42,581 nucleotides of DNA from Paracoccaceae bacterium (GCA_024304855.1 JAMWZG010000008.1:1-42581), one strand, 5' to 3'; shown: positions 23,493 through 33,700, numbered from the stretch's first letter. The notes: generated by a model not told the origin, from the sequence alone. Program-made: numbers and translations.

Positions 23493-25390
23493 TTGGATCT
23501 CTCGTCGCCACCGGCCGCAGGCGTAAGCTTGCGGCAGGTTCGCAACGTGCCCTGATCATCGTCGCAGCTATTTTTGCGGGATGGGTCATTTACGCGAACC
23601 TGTTCACTATCTCAGATCCTCTAATCCTGGGAATCCTCTTTGTCTGCGGCATCTACACAATCATGTTCGTTGCGATCGGTGCTACGCCGGCCGCACCGGA
23701 CAAGGTCCCTTTCTATGACTGGGGAATGTCAATTCTAAGCCTCGCCTGTGGTGTGTTTTTCTTTACAAACGCCGGCGCGATCTCGGATCGGATCAGTTTG
23801 CTGGAGCCGTTCACTCCTGCGCAGCTGTTCTTCGGAAGCGCCCTGATGTTATTGACGCTTGAAGCGACGCGGCGGACCACGGGCATGGGATTAACCGCCG
23901 TGGTGATGTTGTTCCTGCTCTACAACCAGTTCGGTTCATTGCTTCCCCCGCCATTCGGACATGGCATCTCTGATTACACGTACCTTCTGGACATTCTTGT
24001 GTTCACAACGGATGGCGTTTTCGGGGTCCCGATACAGGTGGTGGCCAGCTATGTCTTTCTGTTCGTGATGTTCGGAACCTTCTTGTCTAACGCAGGTGGA
24101 GGAGAGTTCTTTTTCAATCTTGCTTCGCTAGTCACTGGTAAGTCACGGGGCGGTCCGGCCAAAATCGCTGTTATCTCTTCGGGTCTCTATGGCACAATGT
24201 CGGGAAGCCCTACCTCTGATGTCGTTGCAACAGGCTCGATCACAATTCCGGTTATGAAGCGGCTGGGCTACAAGGCGCGATTTGCAGGAGCTGTCGAGGT
24301 GGCTGCATCAACAGGCGGCAGCGCCATGCCTCCGATCATGGGGTCGGCCGCATTCATTCTCGCCGAATATACCTCGGTCCCTTACCAGGAGGTGGTCCTT
24401 GCTGCGTTACTCCCTGCCTTGCTTTATTATCTCGGGGTTTTCTTGCAGGTTCATCTGAGAGCCGTGAAGGATGACCTTCGTCCTTCGGATGGTGAAATAC
24501 CAACCGTCGTCGAGACATTCCGTACAGGCTGGGTGTTCATGATCCCCATCATCGGGATCGTCTGGGCACTGCTTGCCGGCTATTCTCCGACATTCACCGC
24601 TGGTGTAGGTGTTCTGGCTGCTGTGGGTGCTGCTACGCTTCTGAAGGCAACGCGTCTTTCGGCTTGGCAAGTCATCGAAGGTCTGGGCGAGACGACCCTG
24701 CGTATTCTTCCCGTAGCGGGGGCATGTGCCGCCGCAGGCTTGGTGATCGGCGGGCTGTCCATGACCGGGCTTGGTATGAAGGCTGCCAATGTGATCCTGA
24801 CAATCAGCGGTGGCCAAGCCGCAGTGACGCTGGTGATTGCAGCTGTCGTAACGATCATCCTTGGGTTGGGCATGCCAACCCCAAGCGCATATATCCTTGC
24901 GGCTGTTCTCGTGGGCCCGGCTCTGGCAAAGCTTGGTTATCCAATACTTCAGAGCCACATGTTCCTTCTATACTATGCGATCATGTCGGCTCTGACGCCA
25001 CCCATTGCGGTTGCGGCTTTGGCTGCGGCGGCGATAGCTGATGAGGATCCATTCAAGATCGCGTTTTCGGCTGTCCGGCTGGCCGCAATAGGCTTCTTGA
25101 TGCCCTTTGCCTTCATCTGGAACCCCGGCCTTCTATTGCTGGGAGACACCCTGACGAACTCGGTTGCGATTCTGGGCGGCGTTCTTGCAACCGCTGCCAT
25201 AGCAATTTCGATTGAGGGCTACGTGGGCGTCGCGCTCCGGCAGGTCGAGCGACTTTTCCTCGTTCTGGCCGCGATCGCCGCCGTGCAGCCGGTGTTGTCA
25301 GCGTCCTTGGCGGGCATCGTGGTCATTTTGCTCTTGTCGGCGCGCTACGTGATCTTGTTGCGCAGGCAGGATGGGATGAAGCCGGCCTAA
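23489..25390 (+). CDS. TRAP transporter 4TM/12TM fusion permease
   Basis: The GTG at 23489 overlaps the stop of the binding-protein gene. The 633-residue, highly hydrophobic protein has the length and order of the fused DctQ-DctM permeases that work with TAXI proteins: an N-terminal small-subunit-like part (to about residue 180), then the large part with SGLYGTMSGSPTSDVVATGS, ASTGGSAMPPIMGSAAFILAEY and LGLGMPTPSAYILAAVLVGPAL (given in part). It imports the ligand with sodium or protons. It is followed 108 bases later by a small membrane protein gene. Confidence 0.9.
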   Translation: MIGSLVATGRRRKLAAGSQRALIIVAAIFAGWVIYANLFTISDPLILGILFVCGIYTIMFVAIGATPAAPDKVPFYDWGMSILSLACGVFFFTNAGAISDRISLLEPFTPAQLFFGSALMLLTLEATRRTTGMGLTAVVMLFLLYNQFGSLLPPPFGHGISDYTYLLDILVFTTDGVFGVPIQVVASYVFLFVMFGTFLSNAGGGEFFFNLASLVTGKSRGGPAKIAVISSGLYGTMSGSPTSDVVATGSITIPVMKRLGYKARFAGAVEVAASTGGSAMPPIMGSAAFILAEYTSVPYQEVVLAALLPALLYYLGVFLQVHLRAVKDDLRPSDGEIPTVVETFRTGWVFMIPIIGIVWALLAGYSPTFTAGVGVLAAVGAATLLKATRLSAWQVIEGLGETTLRILPVAGACAAAGLVIGGLSMTGLGMKAANVILTISGGQAAVTLVIAAVVTIILGLGMPTPSAYILAAVLVGPALAKLGYPILQSHMFLLYYAIMSALTPPIAVAALAAAAIADEDPFKIAFSAVRLAAIGFLMPFAFIWNPGLLLLGDTLTNSVAILGGVLATAAIAISIEGYVGVALRQVERLFLVLAAIAAVQPVLSASLAGIVVILLLSARYVILLRRQDGMKPA

Positions 25391-25498
25391 ATTCGTCACG
25401 GGGGCCGGAAACTATCCGGTCTCCGCGTGAAACCACATCGCCGGGTTGCAGGGTCGGATCTACCTCCGCGTTTTGGCAACCCGCTTTTTCTCGAGTTG

Positions 25499-25795
25499 AT
25501 GGAGCTAAAAAACGTGTTGGCAAAAAGCAATTCCACTGGCAGCGCCGGTCGGGTCGCGAATGACTCTGAAGATTCCGTGACAAGGCCTGTTCCCGTGTTC
25601 TGGAAGCGGTGGGCAGTTAGCATGCTAGCGGTTTATCCGCCTTTGGTATGTCTGGTATTTGTTTCAAAGTATGTGTTGGAGGGTGCACCAATGATGGTGT
25701 CGCTGTTCATTATCGCGTTTTGCCTGACCGGTCTCTCGACCGGCTTGATCCTGCCTTTCCTCAATCGGCGCCTCAAAGAGTGGCTTCACCAATGA
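25499..25795 (+). CDS. Small two-helix membrane protein of unknown function
   Basis: From ATG 25499 the product is 98 residues, with two hydrophobic helices: WAVSMLAVYPPLVCLVFV and MVSLFIIAFCLTGLSTGLIL, then PFLNRRLKEWLHQ. The layout resembles the membrane tail found after antibiotic-biosynthesis-monooxygenase domains, but the catalytic domain is absent. It lies between the permease and the Rieske oxygenase genes. An upstream start at 25427 in the same frame is possible but weaker. The function is unknown. Confidence 0.65.
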   Translation: MELKNVLAKSNSTGSAGRVANDSEDSVTRPVPVFWKRWAVSMLAVYPPLVCLVFVSKYVLEGAPMMVSLFIIAFCLTGLSTGLILPFLNRRLKEWLHQ

Positions 25796-25856
25796 GGAGG
25801 ATAAATGCTCGGTTCAATCGAGAATTGGATGCGTTCCTGTTCAAGCCATACAAAAC

Positions 25857-25885
25857 TTGACACAAAAACTTAGATAGCTAATTAG
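25857..25885 (+). promoter_or_regulatory. Rieske oxygenase promoter with MarR-type operator
   Basis: A perfect TTGACA (25857-25862) is followed after five bases by ACTTAGATAGCTAA (25868-25881). A plausible -10, TAATTA (25879-25884), lies 16 bases after the -35. The operator thus fills the spacer between -35 and -10, consistent with repression by occlusion. The AGGAGGAAC ribosome-binding site for the oxygenase is at about 25913-25921. Confidence 0.65.
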
Positions 25886-25923
25886 TAGGATGACCCAGGT
25901 TCATCTCGCTCAAGGAGGAACAG

Positions 25924-27204
25924 ATGCTTACTTTCGAGGAAAACGAGCTGCTCACGCGCGTTAACGGCGATGCTCCGATGGCGCGCCTCATGCGGCAACA
26001 CTGGACCCCTGTCTGCCTAATCGAGGAAGTTGCTGAACCCGATGGTAAGCCTTTGCGCGTAGAGGTTCTGGGCGAAAAGTATGTGGCCTTCCGTGACACA
26101 AAAGGTCGCCTGGGCATGCTGGACGAACTTTGTCCGCATCGCAAAGCTTCACTTGTTTATGGTCGCAACGAGGATTGCGGCCTGCGCTGCCTTTATCATG
26201 GCTGGAAAATGGACGTGGACGGCAATGTCGTCGCCATGTCGTCCGAACCCGAGGGCAGCCCGCTGATGGACAAAGTCAAAGCGCGTTCCTATCCGGTGCG
26301 GGAGTGGGGCGGCTTTGTTTGGGCCTGGCTGGGCGAGAAGGACGAAATGCCCGAGTTTCAGCCGCCGGCCTTCGCGCCGCACGAGGACACGCCGGTTTCG
26401 ATCCTCAAGATTCGCGTTCCGGCAAATTGGGCCCAGATCCACGAAGGACAGATCGACTCGGCTCATTCCTCGTCATTGCATTCGTCTACGATGAAGCCTG
26501 CACGGGTTGAGGGCGCCTCTGCAGATGACAAGGCGTGGTATCGCCCGTCCACGGATAAGTCACCACGCATGCAGACTGAAACCACAAGCTACGGCTTCCA
26601 CTACGCTGCGATCCGCAAACCAATCAAGAATCCGAAGACGCACAACTACCTGCGAATTACCGAGTTTGTGGCTCCATATTATTCGCTGATCCCACCAAAC
26701 AACAATTACAAGGTTGCCAGCGTCATCGTGCCGATCAACGATGACGAATCAGCCTTTCATTTCCTTGCCTTCGGCGGGCCGAACGTGCCGTCGACTGAAG
26801 AATGGCGCGCATTCAACCATGCTGTTCCCGGTAAGGATCTGGATCATAAGTGGCGCACCAAGCGCACCCTTGAAAACGACTTCATGCAGGATCGCGACTG
26901 GATGAAGGAAGGCCACTTCACGGGTGTTCCGGGCATTCCGAACGAAGACATCATCATGTGGGTGTCGATGGGAAGCCGAGTGCAGCGCCACACGGACGTG
27001 CTTGGCGCTTCCGACCTCGCGATCGTCGAGTTTCGCCGGCTAATGGCTGATGCTGCCCAGAAGGTCGCAGATGGTGGTAAGGCGATTGGAACCGACTCGG
27101 ACATTCCGCAGGCGCAAATTGCTTCCCACGAAGGTGTTTATCCAAAGGAAGTCGACTGGCGAACTTTGGTCACGCCCGCTTCAAGAGATCAGGCTGCCGA
27201 ATAA
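25924..27204 (+). CDS. Rieske oxygenase alpha subunit, phthalate 4,5-dioxygenase type (Pht3/OphA2-like)
   Basis: The 426-residue protein has the Rieske 2Fe-2S ligands Cys70-x-His72 (CPHRKAS) and Cys89-x2-His92 (CLYHGWK). The mononuclear iron site lies in GQIDSAHSSSLHSS (Asp178, His181, His186), a segment I associate with phthalate 4,5-dioxygenases. Length and order fit the PDO group, which forms alpha-only oligomers, and no beta subunit gene is seen. It receives electrons from the reductase encoded at 14818, 11 kb away, and has its own promoter. A decayed second copy lies at 13777-14715. Substrate specificity for phthalate is inferred from the accompanying pht4- and pht5-like genes. Confidence 0.88.
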   Translation: MLTFEENELLTRVNGDAPMARLMRQHWTPVCLIEEVAEPDGKPLRVEVLGEKYVAFRDTKGRLGMLDELCPHRKASLVYGRNEDCGLRCLYHGWKMDVDGNVVAMSSEPEGSPLMDKVKARSYPVREWGGFVWAWLGEKDEMPEFQPPAFAPHEDTPVSILKIRVPANWAQIHEGQIDSAHSSSLHSSTMKPARVEGASADDKAWYRPSTDKSPRMQTETTSYGFHYAAIRKPIKNPKTHNYLRITEFVAPYYSLIPPNNNYKVASVIVPINDDESAFHFLAFGGPNVPSTEEWRAFNHAVPGKDLDHKWRTKRTLENDFMQDRDWMKEGHFTGVPGIPNEDIIMWVSMGSRVQRHTDVLGASDLAIVEFRRLMADAAQKVADGGKAIGTDSDIPQAQIASHEGVYPKEVDWRTLVTPASRDQAAE

Positions 27205-27230
27205 ACTTCAAACTCAAAGCCGGGACCGAC

Positions 27231-27255
27231 ACACCCGCCAGACAATGGCGGGTGT
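27231..27255 (+). terminator. Hairpin after Rieske oxygenase
   Basis: ACACCCGCCA-gacaa-TGGCGGGTGT is a perfect 10-base stem with a 5-base loop, 26 bases after the oxygenase stop. It is followed by ATTACACT rather than a T-run, so it may be a weak or bidirectional terminator. Confidence 0.6.
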
Positions 27256-27351
27256 ATTACACTGGCACACATCTCAATGAGATGGGCGCGACCGGCACCA
27301 TTTTTGCGAACGGATTACTCGAGAAACGGAACTGAATGCGAGGCCATCAGA

Positions 27352-28263
27352 ATGGGTGAATTCTACGCGCTTCTGTCGGCGGCAAGTTTTGGTGTCGCAG
27401 GAGCAGCTGTTGCGAAAGGGGCGCCCGAGGCGAGAGGCGACAATGGGATATTCCTGTCGATCGTCCTCACGCTGTCGCTGTCATTCCTGCTGTGGATAGT
27501 CTTCGGCATCGACTTGGATGCCTTGGGCGACAAATCCGCTTTTGTGATCGGTTTGAGCTATTTTGCCGCCGCTGGCGTTCTGGCGACGGTTCTCGGTCGG
27601 TTGACAAACTTTCGCTCTATCGCGCTTTCCGGGGCTATTAGGTCAAGCGTATTCCGACGTATGATCCCGGTCTTCTCCACAATCCTCGCTGTGGTGCTCC
27701 TCTCGGAGCGCTACGCGCCTTTGAGTGTTGCAGGCATGATACTGATTCTAAGCAGCATCGGGCTTGCGATGTGGGAGAGGGCGCCGAGCATCGGCAGCGG
27801 CACTTGGGTCCGATCCTCTCTCCAATTGCGTATCGGCTTGTTGTTCGGAGCCGTTTCGGCCTTTTGCTATGCGCTTGCCTATGTTGCACGTAAGCTAGCC
27901 ATGGACCATCTGCCAGATGCCGCCTTCGGTGCGTTTGTGGGCGCGGTAACTGGCGTGATCTGGTATCTCGTCGCGTCATCAGTGAGCACTCGATACCGCC
28001 GGAGCCTCATCTCGGTGTTCAAGGATGCCGGTCCTTGGCAGTGGCTTGCGGCACTGGGGATGTCTTTCGGGCAAATCTTGCTTTTTTTTGCATTGATTTC
28101 AGCTCCTGTTGCCGTTGTTGCCATTATCGGCTCACTAGAGATGTTTGTTGGCGCGTATCTTGCTGCTTTCCTCTTCAAGAGCGAACCTGTGCCGGGCCGT
28201 ACGATGGTGTTGGCGACCATGATCGCTACCGCGGGTGTTGCGATGGTGGCTTTTGGCACCTGA
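27352..28263 (+). CDS. DMT superfamily transporter (EamA family)
   Basis: ATG 27352 gives 303 residues with ten hydrophobic helices in two EamA repeats. The first has YALLSAASFGVAGAAVAKG and GAIRSSVFRRMIPVFSTILAVVLLSER (given in part) with the family LxSER end. The second begins LLFGAVSAFCYALAYVARKLA and ends LISAPVAVVAIIGSLEMF. Such proteins export small metabolites. It follows the oxygenase terminator and may have its own promoter; a link to phthalate metabolism is only positional. Confidence 0.85.
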   Translation: MGEFYALLSAASFGVAGAAVAKGAPEARGDNGIFLSIVLTLSLSFLLWIVFGIDLDALGDKSAFVIGLSYFAAAGVLATVLGRLTNFRSIALSGAIRSSVFRRMIPVFSTILAVVLLSERYAPLSVAGMILILSSIGLAMWERAPSIGSGTWVRSSLQLRIGLLFGAVSAFCYALAYVARKLAMDHLPDAAFGAFVGAVTGVIWYLVASSVSTRYRRSLISVFKDAGPWQWLAALGMSFGQILLFFALISAPVAVVAIIGSLEMFVGAYLAAFLFKSEPVPGRTMVLATMIATAGVAMVAFGT

Positions 28264-28405
28264 TGAAAGCCATTTGACCCAGCCCATCCCATTCGGGACG
28301 ATCCCACTTCTTCACTTGCCAAGCCAGCTGGACTATTCGTTATAAACGTAGAAATCTAATTTAAATCAAGGCATGCTATTTGTTGAGTTAGATGACGGAA
28401 GACTG

Positions 28406-29230
28406 ATGAGAATCAAGAACATACTGATAGCCCATACAGGTAGCGCTGCTTACCAGAGCAGCCTCAAATATGCTGTGAAAATCGCCGTCAAACACGAGGC
28501 GTGGTTGACGGGGCTCTACGGCAACACGAACTCCTATTTTGATCAGGTGCTTGACCTTACCGAAGACCTGACAATGAAGCTCAAATCCGTAAGACAGGAT
28601 AGGATTGAGATCGCGAAAACGCTCTTTGATACCGAGACATCAGCGGCAGGCATAACGAGCCGCTCTCGATTTTTTCTACCTGAAGATGTCGGCAAGCTTT
28701 CGCCTTCGGAAGTTGCGCGGCATTTTGACTTCGTCGTGACCGGATTCCATCCGAACCGCCCCGCTGACGAGTTTCGCGCTGTTAGTCCGGACATTATCGC
28801 CCTTCAAAGTGGTCGCCCTGTTCTGATCGTTCCTGAAGGATATGTAGCCGAGTCCTTGGCAGACCATGTGCTGGTGGCATGGGACGGCAAGCGTGCTGCC
28901 GCCCGGGCCTTGAATGATGCGATGTCAGTTCTTGAGGAGAAACCACGAAAAGTGTCTGTTGTCACAGTCGGCAATCTTCTCCGTGATATGCCGGAAGCAA
29001 TCAGTATTTCGACACATCTTGGGCGCCATGGTGTAGACGCTGAATTCATCTCCGTCCCGGACACTGGTCACGACATAGCTAAGGCAATTCAAAAAACTGC
29101 AGAGGAAGTTGGTGCGAAGCTGATCGTTATGGGTGCCTATGAGCATAGCAAGTTTTCCCAAGACATTTTTGGCGGTGTAACGCACGATGTGGTCCGCTCT
29201 TCTTCTGTCCCGGTGTTCATGTCCCTTTAG
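28406..29230 (+). CDS. Universal stress protein, tandem UspA domains
   Basis: From ATG 28406 the protein has 274 residues: a degenerate first Usp domain (KNILIAHTGSAAYQSSLKYA, ending GRPVLIVPEG) and a second domain with DHVLVAWDGKRAAARAL and the nucleotide-binding pattern VMGAYEHSKFSQDIFGGVT. The start at 28373 is possible but has no ribosome-binding site. The stop codon TAG (28228 in the second half is not meant; the stop is 29228-29230) is created by the IS630 insertion, whose TA target is the first two stop bases. Before insertion the stop would have been TAA. Tandem Usp proteins often respond to oxygen limitation or stress. Confidence 0.85.
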   Translation: MRIKNILIAHTGSAAYQSSLKYAVKIAVKHEAWLTGLYGNTNSYFDQVLDLTEDLTMKLKSVRQDRIEIAKTLFDTETSAAGITSRSRFFLPEDVGKLSPSEVARHFDFVVTGFHPNRPADEFRAVSPDIIALQSGRPVLIVPEGYVAESLADHVLVAWDGKRAAARALNDAMSVLEEKPRKVSVVTVGNLLRDMPEAISISTHLGRHGVDAEFISVPDTGHDIAKAIQKTAEEVGAKLIVMGAYEHSKFSQDIFGGVTHDVVRSSSVPVFMSL

Positions 29231-30283
29231 AGCGTGTCGCGCCTGATCAGATTCTGGATTCCCATAGCGATCATCCTGTGATTCCATGTCTTGGAGGCAG
29301 ATATGGGGGTCAGAGATGGGAAAACCGCATCGTGTTAAGTTGCGTGATCGTGCCGTGCGGCTTGTCGAGGAGGGCAACACGCATACCGAGGCGGCGCGGC
29401 GGCTGTGTGTTTCGATCAAGTTCGTGAACGATATGGTGCGTCTCAAACGGGAGACCGGCTCGCTTGCGCCGAAGCGGCAGGGCAATCCCGGGCGCGGAAA
29501 GCTGACCGGTGTAAAGGGCTGGGTGGAGCGCCGGATCGCGGCGCAGCCCGATCTGACAATTGACGAATTGACGGCGGAACTGGCCGCAGAGCACGGGGTG
29601 AAGATGCATCGTTCATCCATCGGCCGGCTGCTGCTCAGATTGGGACTGTCACACAAAAAAAGACCTGCAAGCGTTTGAGCAGAAGCGCCAGGACGTGGCC
29701 GACCTGCGCCGCATCTGGATCGGCAAACGGCAGCCCTTCATGGGCAGACATCTGGAAAGACTGGCCTTCGTCGACGAAACCTCGGTCAAGACCAACATGG
29801 CCAAGACCACCGGCTGGGCTCCGCGCGGGCAGCGCCTGGTCGATCACGCACCGTTCGGGCATTAGCGCACCCAGACGTTCATCAGTGCCCTGCGCCGTGA
29901 CCGGCTGGACGCGCCCTGGGTGATCGACGGAGCGATGAATGGCGAGATGTTCGACATTTATGTCGAGACCCAGCTGGTGCCTACATTGCGCGAGGGCGAC
30001 GTGGTCATCCTCGACAACCTGTCGAGCCACAAGAGCCCCGGCGCGGCCAAAGCCATGCGCGACATCGGCGCGTGGTTCCTGTTCCTGCCGCCCTACAGTC
30101 CCGACCTCAACCCGATCGAAATGGCCTTCTCGAAGCTCAAGGCGCTCATCCGAAAGGCCGCCGCCCGAACCTACCAGGAACTCTGGAAGGCCGTCGGCCA
30201 TGTCTGCGACCTCTTCACCGACGAAGAATGCTACAACTTCTTCAAAGCCGCCGTATACAAAACCGATTAAACGCGACACGCTC
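29230..30283 (+). mobile_element. IS630-type insertion sequence, complete ends, inactive-looking
   Basis: The ends are inverted repeats: GAGCGTGTCGCG at the left and its complement at the right (CGCGACACGCTC, ending 30283), with further imperfect matching for about 10 bases. The element of 1054 bp is flanked by TA on both sides (29228-29229 and 30284-30285), the target duplication of IS630/Tc1-mariner elements. It carries one transposase gene, which is broken (next entry). Without the element, the flanks would rejoin as CCCTTTAAGGG. Confidence 0.88.
29316..30270 (+). pseudogene. IS630-family transposase, frameshifted and with a nonsense codon
   Basis: The first frame (29316-29678) encodes the helix-turn-helix part, MGKPHRVKLRDRAVRLVEEG, with LGLSHKK at its end. 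At a run of seven A (29655-29661) the rest of the protein continues one frame on, from DLQAFEQKR; six A would restore the frame. The catalytic part follows with the DDE residues in LAFVDETSVK, VVILDNLSSHKS and YSPDLNPIEMAFSKLK. In addition, TAG at 29863-29865 replaces the Trp usual in the HGHW motif. The A7 run could allow slippage as in some IS630 elements, but the nonsense codon makes an active product unlikely. Confidence 0.85.
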
Positions 30284-30797
30284 TAAGGGCTACGCGACAC
30301 TTGGCTTTCAACCGGGCGCGCGGGAACGACAGGGTTCCCGCAGGCTACCTGCTGGGGTTCATGCGCTGATGGCGAACCTCGCCCGGTTCGGTAAGCCGAC
30401 TAGCCGAAGCGACGACGCCAAGACAGGCGGCTGACCCGCGGGAGCGTGAGCTGCACGATCAGATCAAGGCCGCACCCAGCGGCAACCGGCAGTTTCACGA
30501 GTCAGACCTGTGTCGCCTCATCGGGCAGGCAGCCTACGACGCACGGGTCATCGATGTCATCCGGCAGTTCGGCTGTCCAAGGTTCACCGCGACGCTCGCC
30601 GTTCATGGGAGGGCCGTGATGGCCGGCGAGATTTCACGATGAAAGATGACCGGCTCATGCTGCTTTGCCACAATGTGGTTGGTCGGCACGGCCCAGTTAT
30701 CCGGGCACATCAGCAAACTGCTCCAAGTCGGCGCCTGTGGTGACCAGGCTTCGCTCTGTGAGGATTATAGACTACTCTTCGACGCTATTGGGCGAGA
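30284..30797. other. Region without a recognised gene, probable remnants
   Basis: After the IS right end, no intact gene can be supported before the RND gene stop at 30798. On the plus strand 30370-30642 is open (including ELHDQIKAAPSGNRQFHESD) but has no good start and no family I recognise. It could be the rest of a decayed gene. The short frame at 30510-30743 is a shadow of it. Confidence 0.3.
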
Positions 30798-33700
30798 TCA
30801 AACACCTACCGCTCCTTGAGTATCAATCGGCCCTTCACTCTTTTTGGGGGGCCTTATCCTGAAGAACAGCGCGTACAGCACCGGCACGGCAATCAGCGTC
30901 AGGATCGAGGCGAAGGCGAGACCACCCATGATCGTCACCGCCATGGACGCAAAGAACGCGTCGGGCAGCAGTGGGATCATGCCGAGAATCGTTGTTCCGG
31001 CCGCGAGCACCACGGGCCGTAGACGGCTGACCGATCCATCCATCACGGACTGGTAATCTGGAACACCATTTGCACGTTGCAGGTCGAATTCCTCGACAAG
31101 AACGATGGCGTTCTTCATCAGCATCCCCGAAAGCGACAGGAAGCCGAGCAGTGCCGTGAAGGTGAACGGCAGTCCGGTGAACAACAGCCCCAGAACCATG
31201 CCGGTCACCGACATCGGCACGACAAGCCACAGGATCAGCGGCTGACGGATCTTGTTGAACATGAGGATCGAGATCGTCAGCATGATGAGAAAACCGAGCG
31301 GCAGCTGCTTGCCAAGGCTTTGCTGTGCTTCGCCGGCGCTTTCGAATTCGCCGCCCCACTCCATGGTGTAGCCCTCCGGAAGCGGCATCGCCTCGATCTG
31401 TGCCCGGACACTTCTGAAGGCTTCGTCGGCCGTCAGGTCGTCGCGTGCGCCACCGAGCGCGGTGATCGTTCGCTCCCGGTCGCGCCGGTGAATGAGCGCC
31501 TCGGCAAGGCGTGTCTCCAGGCTTTGCACCAGGTTGGCCATGGGAACATATGCGCCTGCTCCGGCGGACCAGACCGGCAGGTCGCGCACATGGTCTGTGC
31601 CGGTGCGTTCGCTCTCGGGCAGGCGGAGCAGGATCGGGATCACCTCGTCGCCCTCCCGCAATTCGCCGACACGCAGACCCGAGGTTCCGAGCCGAATGGT
31701 GTCCGCGATGGCGCTCCGCGTGGCACCGGCAAGCCGCATCCGGGATTCGTCCACATTCGGCTCAATGAGCAATTCTCGTTGCCTCCAGTCCGTGCGAGGA
31801 TTTGTGATCGTCCCGGCGTCTCTGAAGATCCCGATCGCATCATCTGCCAGCTGGCGCAGGATGATGGGGTCGGGCCCCGAGAAGCGGACAGCGACATCGG
31901 CACCGGAAGGCGGTCCGAACACGATCTCTTCGACCCGGATCAGGGCATGGGGAAATTGCGCCGGGAGGTCCTGGTTGAGCCTGGCTGCGATGGAGGGGAT
32001 CCGTGTAGCATCGGCAACCCGGACAATCAGCTGGCCATAACCGGAATCGGCCTGCTCGGGATTGTAGGTCAGCATGAAGCGGCTTGCGCCACGCCCCACC
32101 AGCGTGGTGACGTCCGTCACGGCCTCCTCTTCACGAAGTATCGCTTCCAGCCGAAGCATTTCACGGTCCGTGATATTGATGTCGGTTCCTTGCGGCATCT
32201 GGAACTCGACGTAGAAAAGTGGCGTGTTGGACGCAGGGAAAAACGCCTGCTTCACCTGACCGAAGGCCATCAGCGACCACACCGTGATCCCCACAACCGT
32301 CAGAACGACGGGGATACGCGCCCGCAGCGCAAGCCAGAGAATCCCACGATAGGTGCTGTAGAACGCCCCTTTGTAAGGGTCGTCCGAGGTGTTCTTGGGT
32401 GCCTTGAGCAGCAGTTTGCCCAGATAGGGCGTGACGGTGACCGCAAGGATCCAGCTTAGCAACAGCGATATGGCGATCACGGCGAAAAGCGAGAACAGGA
32501 ATTCTCCCGTCGCATCGGGCGACAGACCAATCCCGGAAAAGGCCATGATCCCGATGACCGTGGCGCCGAGAAGCGGAACGGATGTCGAAGTTTCGGTTTC
32601 GGCTGCGGCGTCCTCGGCGCTTTTTCCGCGCGCCATGCCGATCACCATCCCTTCGGTGATGACGATCGCGTTGTCGACCAGCATCCCCATCGCGATGATG
32701 AGGGCGCCAAGGCTGATCCGCTCCATCTGGATGCCGAAGATCGACATGAAGAACAGGGTCGAGAAAACGGTAAGCCCAAGGGTCGCCCCCACCACGAGGC
32801 CCGCGCGCCAGCCCATGGTCAGCATCAGGGCGCCTACCACGATGGCGATGGACTGAGCCAAACCCACCAGAAAGCTGGAAACGGCCTGATCGACGACGAC
32901 GTGCTGTTCGTAGATCGGGGTGATCTCGACCCCTTCGGGCAGGTTCTCTTTCAACTGATCCAGGCGGACGGATACGGCTTCGCCGACCTCGACGACGTTG
33001 CGGCTCGTCAGCGCCGAGACGCCGAGTGTGAAGGCGGCGGCTCCATTCTGGCGGATGATCTGACTGGGCTGTTCGGTTTCTTCCCGGGTGACGCGTGCGA
33101 CGTCGTAGACCGATACCTGCCCGACTTCACCGGCGAGGCCCAGCCGTAGGGTCTCGATCCCTTCTGGTGTGATGTAACCCGGCGGCACCGAGAGGCCGAT
33201 GCGCGCCGGACCCTCGCTCAGTTCGCCATTCTGGAAGACCTGGTTCTCGTCGCGCAACAGGCCGAGGAGTTGATCGGGCGGAAGGCCGAGTTCGGCAAGA
33301 ACCGCAGAGGGAATTGCAATATTAATAACCTCCTCGGTCAGGCCTTGCACATCCACTTTCGCTACACCGTCGACTGTCACAAGGCCCACGCGCAGGTTCG
33401 TTGCGAGATCCCGTTGCTCCTGCGGGCTCAATCCTTCGGTCGTGACGGCATAGAACATCCCGAACACATCACCGAAATCGTCGTTGATGATCGGGGCCTG
33501 CGCCCCGGCAGGAAGTTGCCCTTCTACATCGCGGATGCGCCGCCGCATCTCATCCCAGACCTGGGGGATTTCGTCCGGACCGTAGCTCGTCTCGATTTCC
33601 ACGGTGATCTGGGCCATTCCCGGCATCGATCTCGACTCGATCCGATCGAGCTGCATCATCTGCTGAAGCGCATCCTCGATGACGTCAGCTACTTCTTCCT

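Noticed and set aside
28344-28370. A MarR-type or FNR-type site upstream of the tandem Usp gene (TAGAAATCTAATTTAAATCAA)
   Set aside because: It matches each motif only partly (FNR first half 3 of 5), so I do not list it as a feature.
31077-32459. A 460-residue rightward frame opposite the RND permease gene
   Set aside because: It is antisense to a clear RND permease, is rich in His/Arg/Gln/Asp without any domain, and has no promoter context.
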